Assembly (NCBI RefSeq): GCF_000970085.1
Contig: NZ_CP009506.1
Location: 1,488,001-1,552,000 of the forward strand
Source of the DNA: Methanosarcina siciliae T4/M
GTDB lineage: Archaea > Halobacteriota > Methanosarcinia > Methanosarcinales > Methanosarcinaceae
Length of the DNA stretch: 64,000 nt
Reading direction: 5' to 3'
In this document: positions 9,301 through 17,058 of the stretch, piece after piece
Position numbering within the stretch: position 1 is the first letter of the stretch
How the letters are laid out: the number at the start of each line of letters is the position of its first letter
Made by a program: the position numbers and the translations under genes
The notes under the pieces: model-generated
Seen by the model: only the letters and a program-made list of their open reading frames with translations
Database searches by the model: none
What the model was told of the DNA's origin: nothing

Positions 9301-9519
9301 TGTTGAGTTGTCAGTAAACTGTACTGTTAGAGGTGCTTCTCCTGTTTCCTTAGAAACCGTAAAATTCGCAGTAACTGTTACGTTTTCACTATTTACAGCA
9401 GAGCTCAAATCTGAAAATATAAAAACTGTTAATATTGGCGATATTAATAATAGAAGTATTAACATCTTTATTTGCTTCAATTCATGCACCTTATTCGCTT
9501 TTTGTTTTTCCGCTGACAA
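6373..9519 (-). CDS. Surface protein with nine PKD domains and PGF-pre-PGF domain
   Basis: 1048 residues. A hydrophobic signal segment lies at about 19-35. Nine PKD (Ig-like beta-sandwich) domains follow from about 48 to about 800, each about 83 residues and marked by PLTVQFxD, a W-x-W-x-F/D-F core, and HTYxxAGxYTVxL. They strictly alternate between an FGDG type (1,3,5,7,9) and a DFNSDG type (2,4,6,8). A Ser/Gly-rich linker (about 805-830) leads to the PGF-pre-PGF domain of archaeal surface proteins (EFVTIGDRIKFEFTKNATDI onward), and a C-terminal helix near 1020-1043 ends in EKKK as membrane anchor. It is probably S-layer associated or adhesive and heavily N-glycosylated (many NxT/S sites). 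Very similar repeats at DNA level suggest recent internal duplication. Confidence 0.88.
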   Translation of the reverse strand: MSAEKQKANKVHELKQIKMLILLLLISPILTVFIFSDLSSAVNSENVTVTANFTVSKETGEAPLTVQFTDNSTGSPTAWAWEFGDGYTSTSQNPGHEYSKAGTYTITLMASNGTVSDGIVKEDYITVKEKPVVLASFSANTTSGKVPLTVKFTDSSSGGPASWNWDFNSDGKTDSTEQNPIYTYTTAGTYSVTLNAINGTASNEITKSNYINAGNGPTASFTATPREGEAPLTVQFNDNSTGSPTAWNWNFGDGTTSTKQNPSHTYSSAGKYTVELTVKNAYGSDTSEALSYIRAYTIVEPVADFEANTTTGPVPLTVQFKDKSENNPTAWEWDFNSDGNIDSTKQNPIYTYTTAGTYSVTLNAINGTASNEITKSNYITAGNGPTASFTAVPQEGEAPLEVQFTDSSSGSPTAWNWNFGDETTSTEQNPSHTYSSAGKYTVELTVKNVYGSDTSEALSYIRAYPIVEPTADFEANTTTGPVPLTVQFKDKSENNPTAWEWDFNSDGKTDSTEQNPVYTYKTAGTYSVTLNSINGTAMGNTTKTNYITVGELPVAAFNMSPQEGYSPLTVQFNDTSTGNVTSWLWDFGDGNTSTSQSPSHTYFSAGTYNATLTATNAFGSGTYEVPSAVNVLIITAPTPDFTSNVTSGKVPLTVQFEDLSTGGATAWEWDFNSDGNIDSTERNPVYKFTDIGFYTVTLRAGNGTAWDNITKSDYIMVGDGLHASFTVSTRKGEAPLAVQFNDTSTGNVTSWLWDFGDGNTSTSQNPSHEYTDSGTYSITLNASNVYGYSAVTWNDYIKVGEEDDSSGSGSSGGTSSGGGGGSPEPASNVEVKELSQEFVTIGDRIKFEFTKNATDITYVKFDSRRNIGKVTTIVEQLKGRSVLTPVEPSGKVCKYLNIWVGNEGFASPENIANALIGFRVKRTEITESENEGPTVFLYRYSEGKWNALPTRKTGEDSHYMYFESKTPGFSPFAIITGKRAVEYTEDGSVETGPLELSINSRQEMPNASSWAVPLAKEKDWTGVSTAIKVFVGFMVILLIGIAITEKKK

Positions 9520-9584
9520 CTCGCTACCCCTTTTCCCTCTGTCTGATATATGAGAGATATCTCTGAGCTGATTTAGATCCAGGT

Positions 9585-9761
9585 TTACCTCAAGCTAACA
9601 TCTCTCTTTATTTTGAACTGAAACCCGATGGGTCTTTGTATTGGCAAATTTATGCCTTCTGCTGTAAACAGGGTCACCCAATCACTATACCCGAATAAAG
9701 TTCCTTCTACTTTCTGAAGAATATTACTTTTTCCAGCTTCCTCTGGAAAAGTAAATCTCAT
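9585..9761 (-). CDS. Small hypothetical protein, 58 aa
   Basis: ATG 9761 to TAA 9585, with an in-frame stop three codons upstream of the ATG so the start is fixed. The product is well composed (RFTFPEEAGKSNILQKVEG, LFGYSDWVTLFTAEGINLPI), with no low-complexity bias, and looks genuinely coding. No strong ribosome binding site is seen, so it could be the remnant end of a larger gene. It lies just upstream of the PKD protein on the same strand. Family not recognised. Confidence 0.45.
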   Translation of the reverse strand: MRFTFPEEAGKSNILQKVEGTLFGYSDWVTLFTAEGINLPIQRPIGFQFKIKRDVSLR

Positions 9762-10320
9762 AAACTGTTAAGCTGCCTTTGAGTCTGAAAGACTGTAAGG
9801 TTTACTCATAAGATTGAAGTGTACTTCTTTTGTGATATATTACCAATCTTTTCTTACATAAATAAACTAACATTTTAAACGGAAATTGCTATCCGAAATA
9901 TTAAGCCTTTTGTTTTAAACCCGTCCGGGAAGCTTTTTCCCTGATTTTAAATGTCATCTTCCGGGAAACTGCTTTTTTAATGTCCCTGGTCATGGGCAGT
10001 CCTTCACCTAAAGATTTAGCACATACTGTATTCTGTGCATTCAGGGCTGGAAAAACAGATAGTTTCTGAGTTTTTTTAAACATGTTTTTGCTTTCGGGAA
10101 GAGTTTATGGTTTAAAGAAAGAGGAAAGTAAGGAGAGGCGATAACAGGGTTTAAGCCTGAGCACTGCAAAGGAAAAATTGATAGGATGCAATGGTTCAGA
10201 CAACCAGACAAAAAAATTATTGATTTGTATGGCAAGTATGCAGTAATTTGTGTCGAGTTAATTGAGTTAATTATGTAGTATACAAGTTCAAGAATCTGAA
10301 ATTCGTGTAGAACAGGAAGT
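9762..10320. other. Intergenic, no supported gene
   Basis: A 60-codon minus-strand frame at 9901-10083 (Lys/Arg-rich) has no ribosome binding site and is not supported. No repeats or clear hairpins are seen. The promoter of the small gene at 9585-9761 would lie in its left part. Confidence 0.3.
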
Positions 10321-11112
10321 TCAGATCTCTTTTACCTGAATTGCTTCTTTTAACACGTGCGAAAAAAGGTCGGTTCCCCACTTAAGTGCTTCAGGTTCGG
10401 AACACAGCAGGCTTTCGTGTTCAAAGATCCTCTCCTTCGGGAAAAGCGTGAGCAAAAAGAACCTGTCTGTTACCGTAAAGTCTGCGATTTTAGCGTCCTG
10501 CGGGAAGAGAAACACCTTGACATTTTCGTAATTAAGGAAAGCGTGCATTTCTTCCCTGAAATCTTTTTTAAACCTCTGGAGCACCGGTTCCGTAAATATC
10601 AAAGAAATTTTCACCCCTTTTTTTGCGATTTCCGGGTAGAGGGTGGTAAAAGAAGGGTGGAAATAGGAAGCAAAACCGAGAATATGCGTGGAAAGATGAA
10701 GTTTCTCTACGAATTCGGGGTTAAGTTCGAACATATGGCTCACATCCGGAAGGATGAGTTTGCATTTCTTCAGCTCAAAAAGTCTTTTACGCAAAAAAGG
10801 AGGGATTCCTTCAAGGGTTCTTTTTGGCCAGTAGTCAAAATTTTCCTGCAGGACTTCAAGAGTATCCAGAAGAGGCGGCATCTGATCCGCGATCACAAGC
10901 CCGATCAGAGAAAGTTCATAGCTGTGCCCTTTCTGTACGATAAGGTTGCCTTCTTTTAATTTCTTGATCTGGGGAAGAATTGAAACAGGGTCTGATGAAA
11001 GGTATTCCTGAATTTCAGCCATACTCCTGGGCTTATCTTTCAGATAAAGAAGGAGTTTTTTCCTTTTATCAGACAGAAAAACCAGATCCGTTAATTTGAC
11101 TTGCTCCCCCAT
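10321..11112 (-). CDS. Msr-like winged-helix transcriptional regulator (DUF1724 type)
   Basis: 263 residues. The N-terminal about 70 residues form a winged helix (KRKKLLLYLKDKPRSMAEIQ, EYLSSDPVSILPQIKKLKEG, NLIVQKGHSYELSLIG), ArsR-like. The rest matches the C-terminal regulatory domain seen in methanogen Msr proteins (QENFDYWPKRTLEGIPPFLR; SHILGFASYFHPSF-like segment; TVTDRFFLLTLFPKE). Known: Methanosarcina Msr regulators control the mtaCB methanol operons and related methyltransferase fusions. It stands alone here, 40 kb from the mta genes of this window, so its target is unknown. The start ATG 11112 fits the length of the family. Confidence 0.75.
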   Translation of the reverse strand: MGEQVKLTDLVFLSDKRKKLLLYLKDKPRSMAEIQEYLSSDPVSILPQIKKLKEGNLIVQKGHSYELSLIGLVIADQMPPLLDTLEVLQENFDYWPKRTLEGIPPFLRKRLFELKKCKLILPDVSHMFELNPEFVEKLHLSTHILGFASYFHPSFTTLYPEIAKKGVKISLIFTEPVLQRFKKDFREEMHAFLNYENVKVFLFPQDAKIADFTVTDRFFLLTLFPKERIFEHESLLCSEPEALKWGTDLFSHVLKEAIQVKEI

Positions 11113-11354
11113 TATGACACCATTAAAAAACTATTAATGTTAGAAATATGGAGGAACAGTTATTTATACATTATCATAAAATTTATACACATTTGCAACA
11201 TGCGGAAAAAAATAGGATGAGTAAAATATAAAAAACGAAAAAGTAGGCAAAATGACAGAAAGTCAATTAAAACAAATTATAAAAGTATTCTACAGATTCA
11301 GGCTAAAAGCTGCAGGAAAGGGTCTGATTCTTTCGGCAAGCGGCATTCTGCCGG

Positions 11355-11648
11355 TTAGAACCTGACGGCATCGAGGACAGCAAGCCTTTTCTTCCAGTGG
11401 TCAAGCCCTTTTTTTGCAGCGTACCAGTCGAAGTATTTTTCATCCTCCATTACAAATTCGCCGGCTTCGAATTTTTGTATGAATTCCGTGGAGATCAGGT
11501 CGAACTGGTCTTCAAATTCATCGCAGATCATGGCATAGCGGTATACCTTGTATTTCGCAAGATGTTTCTCATGTTCCAGAGCCGAGCGAATAACCTCGCT
11601 TGCTTCCGTCAGCGAGTAGTCGGTATCAATCTGCAATGTAAGGTCCAT
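11355..11648 (-). CDS. Orphan antitoxin-like protein (paralogue 2 of 3)
   Basis: 97 residues, same family as 5899-6189 and 17055-17345 (LTLQIDTDYSLTEASEVIRS, EHEKHLAKYKVYRYA, YFDWYAAKKGLDHWKKRLAV). No TumE-like toxin gene follows in the 240 bases before the next gene, so this too is an orphan. The sequence has diverged from copy 1 at about 40% of positions by eye, so the copies are not recent. Role by inference from the coupled third copy: antitoxin. Confidence 0.62.
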   Translation of the reverse strand: MDLTLQIDTDYSLTEASEVIRSALEHEKHLAKYKVYRYAMICDEFEDQFDLISTEFIQKFEAGEFVMEDEKYFDWYAAKKGLDHWKKRLAVLDAVRF

Positions 11649-12133
11649 GTTTATCCCATAGAATAATTGTTGCTGATACTAAAAATGTTGCTGATACTAA
11701 AAATTTATCCTATATCTCTTTTTCTATTTATTAATATATCTTTTTCAATTTATTAATTAGATTTACCTTCCGGAGTCTAAGGGATATGTGACGCATGAGG
11801 CTGAGATCAGAACCATAAGTATTTTAATTACGCAAATGTAATTCTATAAATTCTTGGACAGAATTTTTTCTTCTGTTTCCGGATTCTACAGAAGCACAGA
11901 CCGGTTCTGCTGATTCTATTATTTTGATTCTATTATGTTTATTCTACTATTTTTATTCTATTATTTTGATTCTATTCTTTTGATCATTCGGGTAATCGTT
12001 CTTTTAATGCAGGCAGTTACGGTTGATTATAAAAGAGATCAAAAAAAGAAATATCAAAAAATAGGTAAAATAAGATACAGGACAGGTGATATGGATGTAC
12101 GAAAGTGTGGATTTGGTTAAACCCACACCGTCA
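11649..12133. other. Intergenic: T/A-rich simple repeats and a hairpin
   Basis: From 11908 to 11985, variants of ATTCTATTATTTTGATTCTA repeat in tandem (low complexity). GTGTGG (12105-12110) and CCACAC (12123-12128) form a hairpin just beyond the stop of the next minus-strand gene and could end its transcript. No coding sequence is supported. Confidence 0.3.
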
Positions 12134-12379
12134 TCAGTTCCGGGTTACAAGCCGGATTATCCCGGAATTCTCCATGTTCTTATAAATGAACGCTGAAGAG
12201 TATGCAAGCAGCATGAACTTGAAGCCCTGGGCAAAGTCCATCTTCATGAACATCAATATCATGCCCGTGAAGAAGGCAAACTGTATGACGCACAGGACCA
12301 TTCCGGCTGCTGTGAACATTTTCTGACGACTACTATCACTACTATCACTACTGTCTGAATCATCGGATTCTTCTGACAT
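12134..12379 (-). CDS. Small membrane protein with Ser/Asp-rich N-terminus
   Basis: 81 residues: an acidic low-complexity start (DDSDSSDSSDSS), then two hydrophobic helices (TAAGMVLCVIQFAFFTGMIL; FKFMLLAYSSAFIY) and a short basic end. The Asp-Ser repeat is encoded by imperfect ACTATCACT-type triplet repeats. It is monocistronic. No family recognised; membrane location is clear, function is not. Confidence 0.5.
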   Translation of the reverse strand: MSEESDDSDSSDSSDSSRQKMFTAAGMVLCVIQFAFFTGMILMFMKMDFAQGFKFMLLAYSSAFIYKNMENSGIIRLVTRN

Positions 12380-12771
12380 CTTGTTTCTAACCTCGCGAAT
12401 AAAAGCTCTAAAGAGTGTTTTTTGGTTCTGGTTTCCTTAGTTTTTGTATCTTTTTTGGAATTCGGTTAAGGTAATTCATTTGCAGTTTCCAACCGGCTTA
12501 AAAATTGGATAATGCCTCCGCTTTTTAAAACGTATAACGTAACTTCCATGAAGCCATTAAAACGAGATAAAAAGCTGAAAACTTCAAAAGATGCATCTGA
12601 AGGTTCGTTAATATTGATCCCTGGGTGCAGCATTACCTTAAAAAACACTCTCCAATTTAGAGACTTTTATACAATCTTACTATTTGAGGCCGATAATATA
12701 TATAACTTGCGAGAAAAGGAGGGCTGACAGCAAGAATTAAGCTGTTTTTCCGGCTTTTGGCAGGTTCATAT

Positions 12772-12825
12772 TTCAATTGCCGGGATGATTTTTAGCCTTT
12801 CGTTCAGGGTATCAAGTCCTCTTTG
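12772..12825 (-). pseudogene. Antitoxin C-terminal remnant
   Basis: The reverse strand reads RGLDTLNERLKIIPAIE, matching RGLDIWNKKLKILSGIQI at the end of the antitoxin at 17055-17345. The rest of the gene is gone: upstream sequence jumps directly to the promoter block shared with copy B. A deletion remnant within the duplicated block. Confidence 0.55.
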
Positions 12826-13062
12826 AAAAGTACAAACAATACCTTCATTTTTCCATCTTTATCAGTCCGGATTTGTTTTTACTTTGTACTCAGAGTAAAA
12901 ATTTTATAAGAAATATTGGTTCTCAATAGGATACGGGATCAATTGTTCTTCAGGATTTATTTTCAAAAACCGGTAATATCAATAATGAAGTGCAATAATC
13001 AGTAAAAAATTACAATAATTTAGCACTATGAAATTAAAGAAGAGAGATTTGAGGGAATAGTT

Positions 13063-13665
13063 ATGAAGAAAATTTTAAAGATAATGGCAATGCTCCTTGT
13101 CATTTCCACTGTTGTTTTTGCAGCCGGATGTACCGAAGGGGCAGAGCCTGCAGGAAATGAAACTCCGGAAGATTCCGAACAGGTCCCCCCTGCAACACCT
13201 GATACTTCTGGCACGACAGAAGAAACTGTTACTGAAAATATCACAACTGAAAATAACACAACTGAAAATAACACAACTGAAAATAACACAACTGAAAATA
13301 ACACAACTGAAAATAACACAACTGAAGCTAATGAAACCGTGGAAACAGGGCAGATAGTTACTGAAGCCGACAATGGGACAAGCATAAGTCTCGAAAACGG
13401 GGAGAATTTTACCCTCCAGCTTGGGGGAAACCCCACTACAGGTTATTCCTGGGAACTCAACGTGAGCGAGGGGCTCAGTATTCTCAGTGTTGATTATATC
13501 CAGGATCCGGCTCCTGAAGGGTATACCGGTGTTTCCGGAATTTATACATGGGTAATTCAAGCCGTGGACCCGGGCACCCAGCAGGTGGATGGAATATACA
13601 AGAGGTCCTGGGAGAACACAACCGGGAATGAGGATAACTTTACACTCACTGTTGAGGTTGAGTGA
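13063..13665 (+). CDS. Chagasin-like (I42) cysteine-protease inhibitor lipoprotein, copy A
   Basis: 200 residues. Signal peptide with lipobox VFAAGC (Cys about 23), so it is anchored outside the membrane by a lipid. A Thr/Glu/Asn linker contains five tandem TTENN units. The C-terminal domain (about 100-200) has the chagasin/I42 loops: NPTTGYSW, a G-x-x-G-x-Y-TW segment (GVSGIYTW), and RSWEN in place of the usual RPW. Family members block papain-like proteases by inserting three loops. ATG 13063 follows GAGGGAATAGTT. Paralogue of 17605-18147, differing mainly in linker length. A host-defence or housekeeping anti-protease role is inference. Confidence 0.8.
   Translation: MKKILKIMAMLLVISTVVFAAGCTEGAEPAGNETPEDSEQVPPATPDTSGTTEETVTENITTENNTTENNTTENNTTENNTTENNTTEANETVETGQIVTEADNGTSISLENGENFTLQLGGNPTTGYSWELNVSEGLSILSVDYIQDPAPEGYTGVSGIYTWVIQAVDPGTQQVDGIYKRSWENTTGNEDNFTLTVEVE
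13243..13317 (+). repeat. 15-bp tandem repeat x5 inside lipoprotein gene
   Basis: ACAACTGAAAATAAC repeats perfectly five times, encoding TTENN units (Asn-x-Thr glycosylation sequons). The paralogue at 17605 has a single imperfect unit at the same place, so copy number changes the length of the linker between lipid anchor and inhibitor domain. Confidence 0.9.
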
Positions 13666-13780
13666 AGGTTTTTTTCTCAGGTTTTTTTCTTTTTTACTTC
13701 TTTATTTGAATTTCTTGTGGGGTCGGAGGCTTTTCAGGTTGCAGGAGTTTTTTAAGAGAGGACTTTTAGGTTATGTTTAG

Positions 13781-13831
13781 CTACTGCGATTCTGTTGCTA
13801 CTGCGATTCTGTTGCTACTGCGATTCTGTTC
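13781..13831 (+). repeat. 17-bp tandem repeat x3
   Basis: CTACTGCGATTCTGTTG occurs at 13781-13797 and 13798-13814, and with one change at 13815-13831. It directly abuts a decayed piece of an antitoxin gene. Non-coding; no function suggested. Confidence 0.85.
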
Positions 13832-13890
13832 CAATGCTGTATGGATGACCTCGCTCACTTCCTGAGGTGAGATCGCCTTTTATATTCACG
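13832..13890 (-). pseudogene. Antitoxin N-terminal remnant
   Basis: The reverse strand reads NIKGDLTSGSE followed by a degraded IR/HTAL segment, matching DIKGDFTPQEVSEVIRAALD of the antitoxin at 17055-17345. The remainder is missing. With 12772-12825 this suggests several losses of antitoxin genes in this block. Confidence 0.4.
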
Positions 13891-14504
13891 TTTGAGGGGT
13901 ATGTTTTTCATGTGAAAATAATTATACTTCATTTTATTATATTAGGCCTTATGCAGTTGAAGGTTTAATCGCACACTTTTGCAACTACTGCTCTCGGAGT
14001 ACAATTCCAAGCATAGGGTTAATACTTCTAACTCCATCCGTTTTTGTATATTGATTATTGTAAAAGTTACAGTGGGTAACCACTTTTCGGATAGGTTCTT
14101 ATTTGCAACCGAAGATTTTACAGAACTAAATTTTATTCTAAAAATCAGCAAACTTTAACTTATAGAACCTGGTACCAATTGATTTTAATCCTTAACTCCA
14201 ATGTTTTGTGTAGAATATAGAGATCTTATCAAGGGGATGGTAATTTTCAACTACAAGTGCCTCAATGACAAAAGTACTATAAATTGATTCCTAAATCTTT
14301 ACATAGCTTTCAAAAACTCACTGGTTAAATTAGAACAGTAAAGGCTTAATGCAGACCAAAACTGAAGGGAAGTAATTGTTTACTTCCTTTAGTATCTTCT
14401 AAGCTTAGTGTAATCTTCAAGTTTACGAAAACTGTATATTCAATAAATTGAAAATTAATTTGTTTTCAAATGTGATAAATTTGATTATAAAAAAATACAT
14501 ATCT
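13891..14504. other. Intergenic, AT-rich, no supported gene
   Basis: A 69-codon minus-strand frame (13942-14151) has no ribosome binding site or recognisable product and is not called. A short inverted repeat GGAAGTAA/TTACTTCC lies near 14370. Otherwise nothing is seen. Confidence 0.3.
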
Positions 14505-14632
14505 AATATATTCCCTATTGAATGGGAATATACTTTTCACTATTTTCTCATCAAAATCGTAATCAAATGGACCTAAATTACTTGGAAAAAATTGTATATT
14601 TAACATATTCCCTAAAAAAATCGGAGTTAAAG
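14505..14632. mobile_element. MITE-like element sharing both ends with the IS at 39703-41166
   Basis: The left end ATATATTCCCTATTGAATGG and right end AACATATTCCCTAAAAAAAT plus CGGAGTTAAAG match the two ends of the IS4/IS1634-like element downstream (CTATATTCCCTACATAATAG; AACATATTCCCTACAAAAAA plus TGGGAGTTAAGG). Only about 130 bases lie between the ends, and no transposase remains. It is either a MITE mobilised by that transposase or an internally deleted copy. It sits just upstream of the ABC transporter genes and may supply or disturb their promoter. Confidence 0.6.
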
Positions 14633-14676
14633 TTAATATTAATGCACTGAGAATGCACTGAGGTCACGGACTAACC

Positions 14677-15633
14677 ATGAAAGCAATTGAAGTATCTCAT
14701 CTCATTAAAAAATTTGGCTCCCTTACTGCTCTCAATGACGTCAGTTTCTCAGTCGGTGAAGGAGAAACTTTCGGGTTTTTAGGCCCTAATGGTGCCGGCA
14801 AGACAACTACTATTCGTATTTTGACAGGAGTATCAAGACCTACTTCCGGAACTGCAACCATTTTTGGTCATGATGTTGAACACGACACCATTGCTGCAAG
14901 ACAGTCTGTAGGCATTGTTTCTGAAAATTCAAACGTGTACGATGACCTGACCGCCTGGCAGAACCTGATGTTTTCAGCTGAACTCTACCATGTAGGACGA
15001 AAAGAGCGAGAAAAAAAAGCTAACGAACTGCTCGGGAAGTTTGAATTATACGAACGGCGTAATGACAAAGTTCAGGGTTTTTCAAAAGGGATGAAAAGGC
15101 GGCTGACGCTTGCTATGGGCGTGGTCAATAGTCCTCGTCTGATATTTTTGGATGAGCCGACCTCAGGGCTCGATGTACAGAGCAATCTTATCATCCGGGA
15201 AGTGATCTCAAGTCTGGTCCGCGAAGGTGTCACTGTTTTCTTAACAACTCATAATATTGAGGAGGCAAATGTTATGTGTGACAGGGTAGCAATTATCAAT
15301 AAAGGAAATATCGTTGCAGTCGATACGCCTGAATCGTTGAAAAGGACAATTCGGAGTGTTCAGTCGATAGAAGTTGCTTTTGATAATAATTCTATAGATC
15401 ATATCGAAGAACTCAGCCGCCTTCCAATGATAAACGAAGTTCACAAAGCAGGTGACAAATTTAAGATCTTTACTGAACTTCCGTCTGAAGTTATTGATGC
15501 TTTAGTTGCTTATGCCCACTTTCATGACTTAAAAATTCTCAGTATAGCAACTCCCGGTCCGAGTCTTGAGGATGTATTTGTAAGGTTAACCGGTCTTCAA
15601 CGGGCAGGTGATGGAATTCATGCCATCGATTGA
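14677..15633 (+). CDS. ABC transporter ATP-binding protein
   Basis: 318 residues. Walker A GPNGAGKTTT (about 38-47), Q-loop region, signature FSKGMKRRL (about 134-142, a variant of LSGGQ), Walker B LIFLDEPTSGLD (about 155-166) and H-loop TTHNIEE (about 189). A C-terminal extension of about 90 residues is typical of DrrA/CcmA-type ATPases of ABC-2 exporters. It overlaps the permease gene downstream, so the two form an exporter operon. The substrate cannot be told: drugs, polyketides or lipids are typical of the family. GAGGTCA lies about 10 bases before ATG 14677. Confidence 0.9.
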   Translation: MKAIEVSHLIKKFGSLTALNDVSFSVGEGETFGFLGPNGAGKTTTIRILTGVSRPTSGTATIFGHDVEHDTIAARQSVGIVSENSNVYDDLTAWQNLMFSAELYHVGRKEREKKANELLGKFELYERRNDKVQGFSKGMKRRLTLAMGVVNSPRLIFLDEPTSGLDVQSNLIIREVISSLVREGVTVFLTTHNIEEANVMCDRVAIINKGNIVAVDTPESLKRTIRSVQSIEVAFDNNSIDHIEELSRLPMINEVHKAGDKFKIFTELPSEVIDALVAYAHFHDLKILSIATPGPSLEDVFVRLTGLQRAGDGIHAID

Positions 15634-16387
15634 GCATAAAGGATGGACAAAGCACCTATCTCGGGAAATGAACGGTGCATGGGCAATCGCCAAAAAGGAT
15701 ATGAGAATCTACTACTTCAGGTCCAATATTATAGTTTCCGGCATACTCTTTCCTCTTTTTATGTTCCTATCTTTTGCTATCGGGAAGAATGCCCCCCCAA
15801 AAACACTGATACCCGGATTGATTTCAATCACTTTACTGTTTTCTGCTTCACAAATAGAGCCGGTTTCATTAACTCTTGAACGGCGCGTAAAGACTTTTGA
15901 ACGCTTGCTCTCAGCACCTATTTCCCGGAATTCAATGATTTTCGGGGAGAGCATTAGCGGGTTTCTCTACAGTCTCATCATTGCGTTATTACCGCTTGTT
16001 GTCGGCATCTTCATATTCGATACGCAGATAGTAAACGCACCTATCCTTGTTATTTCCATGATTCTCACATCATTCTGTTTTGCTATGCTCGGGACGCTAT
16101 TTGCTGCGTACCCCACCGAGACTGCGGGCGAAGTCATGGCAATTCTTAATACTGTCAGGCTACCGCTTATATTTATCTCCGGCATTTTCATTCCGATATC
16201 TTCTATGCCTCAGATAGGTCAGAAGATTGCACTGATATCCCCACTTACTTATGGAAACGATATGATAGAATACGCATTTACGGGTAATTCACTATTTTCT
16301 CCACTTATAGATATTTCAATGCTTGTGATATTCATTATAATCTTCCATCTGGCTACAAACTATATGTATAAGAATTTCAACGAGTGA
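15620..16387 (+). CDS. ABC-2 type transporter permease
   Basis: About 255 residues and six hydrophobic helices (IIVSGILFPLFMFLSFAIG; LIPGLISITLLFS; ISGFLYSLIIALLPLVVGIF; ILVISMILTSFCFAMLGTLF; LPLIFISGIFIPISSM; ISMLVIFIIIFHLA), the layout of ABC-2 permeases. ATG 15620 is preferred because GGTGAT (15607-15612) lies at ribosome-binding distance. GTG 15608 or ATG 15611 would lengthen it by 3-4 residues. It overlaps the ATPase gene by 14 bases from this start. It forms a two-component exporter with 14677-15633. Confidence 0.88.
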   Translation: MPSIEHKGWTKHLSREMNGAWAIAKKDMRIYYFRSNIIVSGILFPLFMFLSFAIGKNAPPKTLIPGLISITLLFSASQIEPVSLTLERRVKTFERLLSAPISRNSMIFGESISGFLYSLIIALLPLVVGIFIFDTQIVNAPILVISMILTSFCFAMLGTLFAAYPTETAGEVMAILNTVRLPLIFISGIFIPISSMPQIGQKIALISPLTYGNDMIEYAFTGNSLFSPLIDISMLVIFIIIFHLATNYMYKNFNE

Positions 16388-16686
16388 ACAACGTAACTGC
16401 ATCTCTAAATTTTAATTAATGCCAACGTAAAACTATATTAATTAAGTTATTCACTGCAACTCAATGACCTTGCTAACTTGCTTAGGGGAGTGGCAGCAAA
16501 GTTTTGATTTGAAGTATTCAACCCTCCCAAAAAGAGTAATAACCCGGCTTTAAAAAGGAGCTAGTTTCAAAGATTACATGAAAAACACTCTCTAATTTAG
16601 AGACTCTCTTTAATTTAGAGATTTTTATACAATATTGTTATTTGAGTGCCACGATATATGCCGCGAAAAGGAAAGACATTGATGAG
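16388..16686. other. Intergenic, start of duplicated block
   Basis: From about 16575 the sequence matches copy A (AAAACACTCTCTAATTTAGA). The motif around 16461-16500 (AATGACCTTGCTAACTTGCT) weakly resembles the reverse of an antitoxin gene start (17290 region) and may be a further remnant. No gene is called. Confidence 0.3.
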
Positions 16687-17058
16687 TTATTCAAAATTGA
16701 GACCTTTGTCCAATATTGATTCCAGATTCATGGCAGGAGAAGGATAAACCCCATTTTGGTCATGAACATGATCCGGAAAAGTACTGAGTTCTCTATGATG
16801 TGGAGCATTATCCCACCTCTTTAATAACTCACCTTCAGACGATAGCCACTGGTATTTGTACTTGACAAGTACAGGATTATTGTCTTTAATTTCAACAAAT
16901 TCAAAGAAGTAAAGTATCGAGCCATTCGTTAATTCAAGTTTACCCTTTACAGATCCTACGTAATCTGTAATCTCGTCAAAGTCAACTGAAAAATGCATTA
17001 TAAGAGGAAATTCTTTGAGCAGAGATTCTATATTTAAATAGTAATCTCTAAAATTCAT
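16687..17058 (-). CDS. TumE-family toxin (DUF6516-like)
   Basis: 123 residues. The C-terminal part has the family signature RWDNAPHHRELSTFPDHVHD followed by VYPSP, and the middle has LTNGSILYFFEFVEI and YKYQWLSSEGELL. Known: TumE/DUF6516 proteins are toxins of two-gene modules with a small antitoxin encoded upstream. Its ATG overlaps the antitoxin stop by 4 bases, giving tight coupling and the usual antitoxin-first order. The mechanism of TumE toxicity is not established to my knowledge; the conserved His-rich WDNAPHH and HVHD motifs suggest a nuclease-like active site (inference). Confidence 0.78.
   Translation of the reverse strand: MNFRDYYLNIESLLKEFPLIMHFSVDFDEITDYVGSVKGKLELTNGSILYFFEFVEIKDNNPVLVKYKYQWLSSEGELLKRWDNAPHHRELSTFPDHVHDQNGVYPSPAMNLESILDKGLNFE

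Larger units (their letters stand above)
12640..13770. repeat. Segmental duplication, copy A (partner 16575-18255)
   Basis: The region matches 16575-18255 through its length: AAAACACTCTCCAATTTAGA at about 12641, the end of an antitoxin gene (12772-12825), a shared promoter block (AAGAAATATTGGTTCTCAAT at 12909-12928), the lipoprotein gene and about 100 bases beyond it. Copy A lacks the toxin gene and most of the antitoxin gene that copy B keeps. Confidence 0.75.

Noticed and set aside
9901..10083. 60-codon minus-strand ORF rich in Lys/Arg
   Set aside because: No ribosome binding site and no recognisable product.
12512..12727. 71-codon plus ORF upstream of copy A lipoprotein
   Set aside because: It extends into the duplicated non-coding leader, and the matching frame is not conserved in copy B.
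13243..13317. Possible CRISPR array
   Set aside because: Repeats are perfect, contiguous and in frame within a lipoprotein gene, with no spacers. No repeat-spacer pattern was seen elsewhere in the window.
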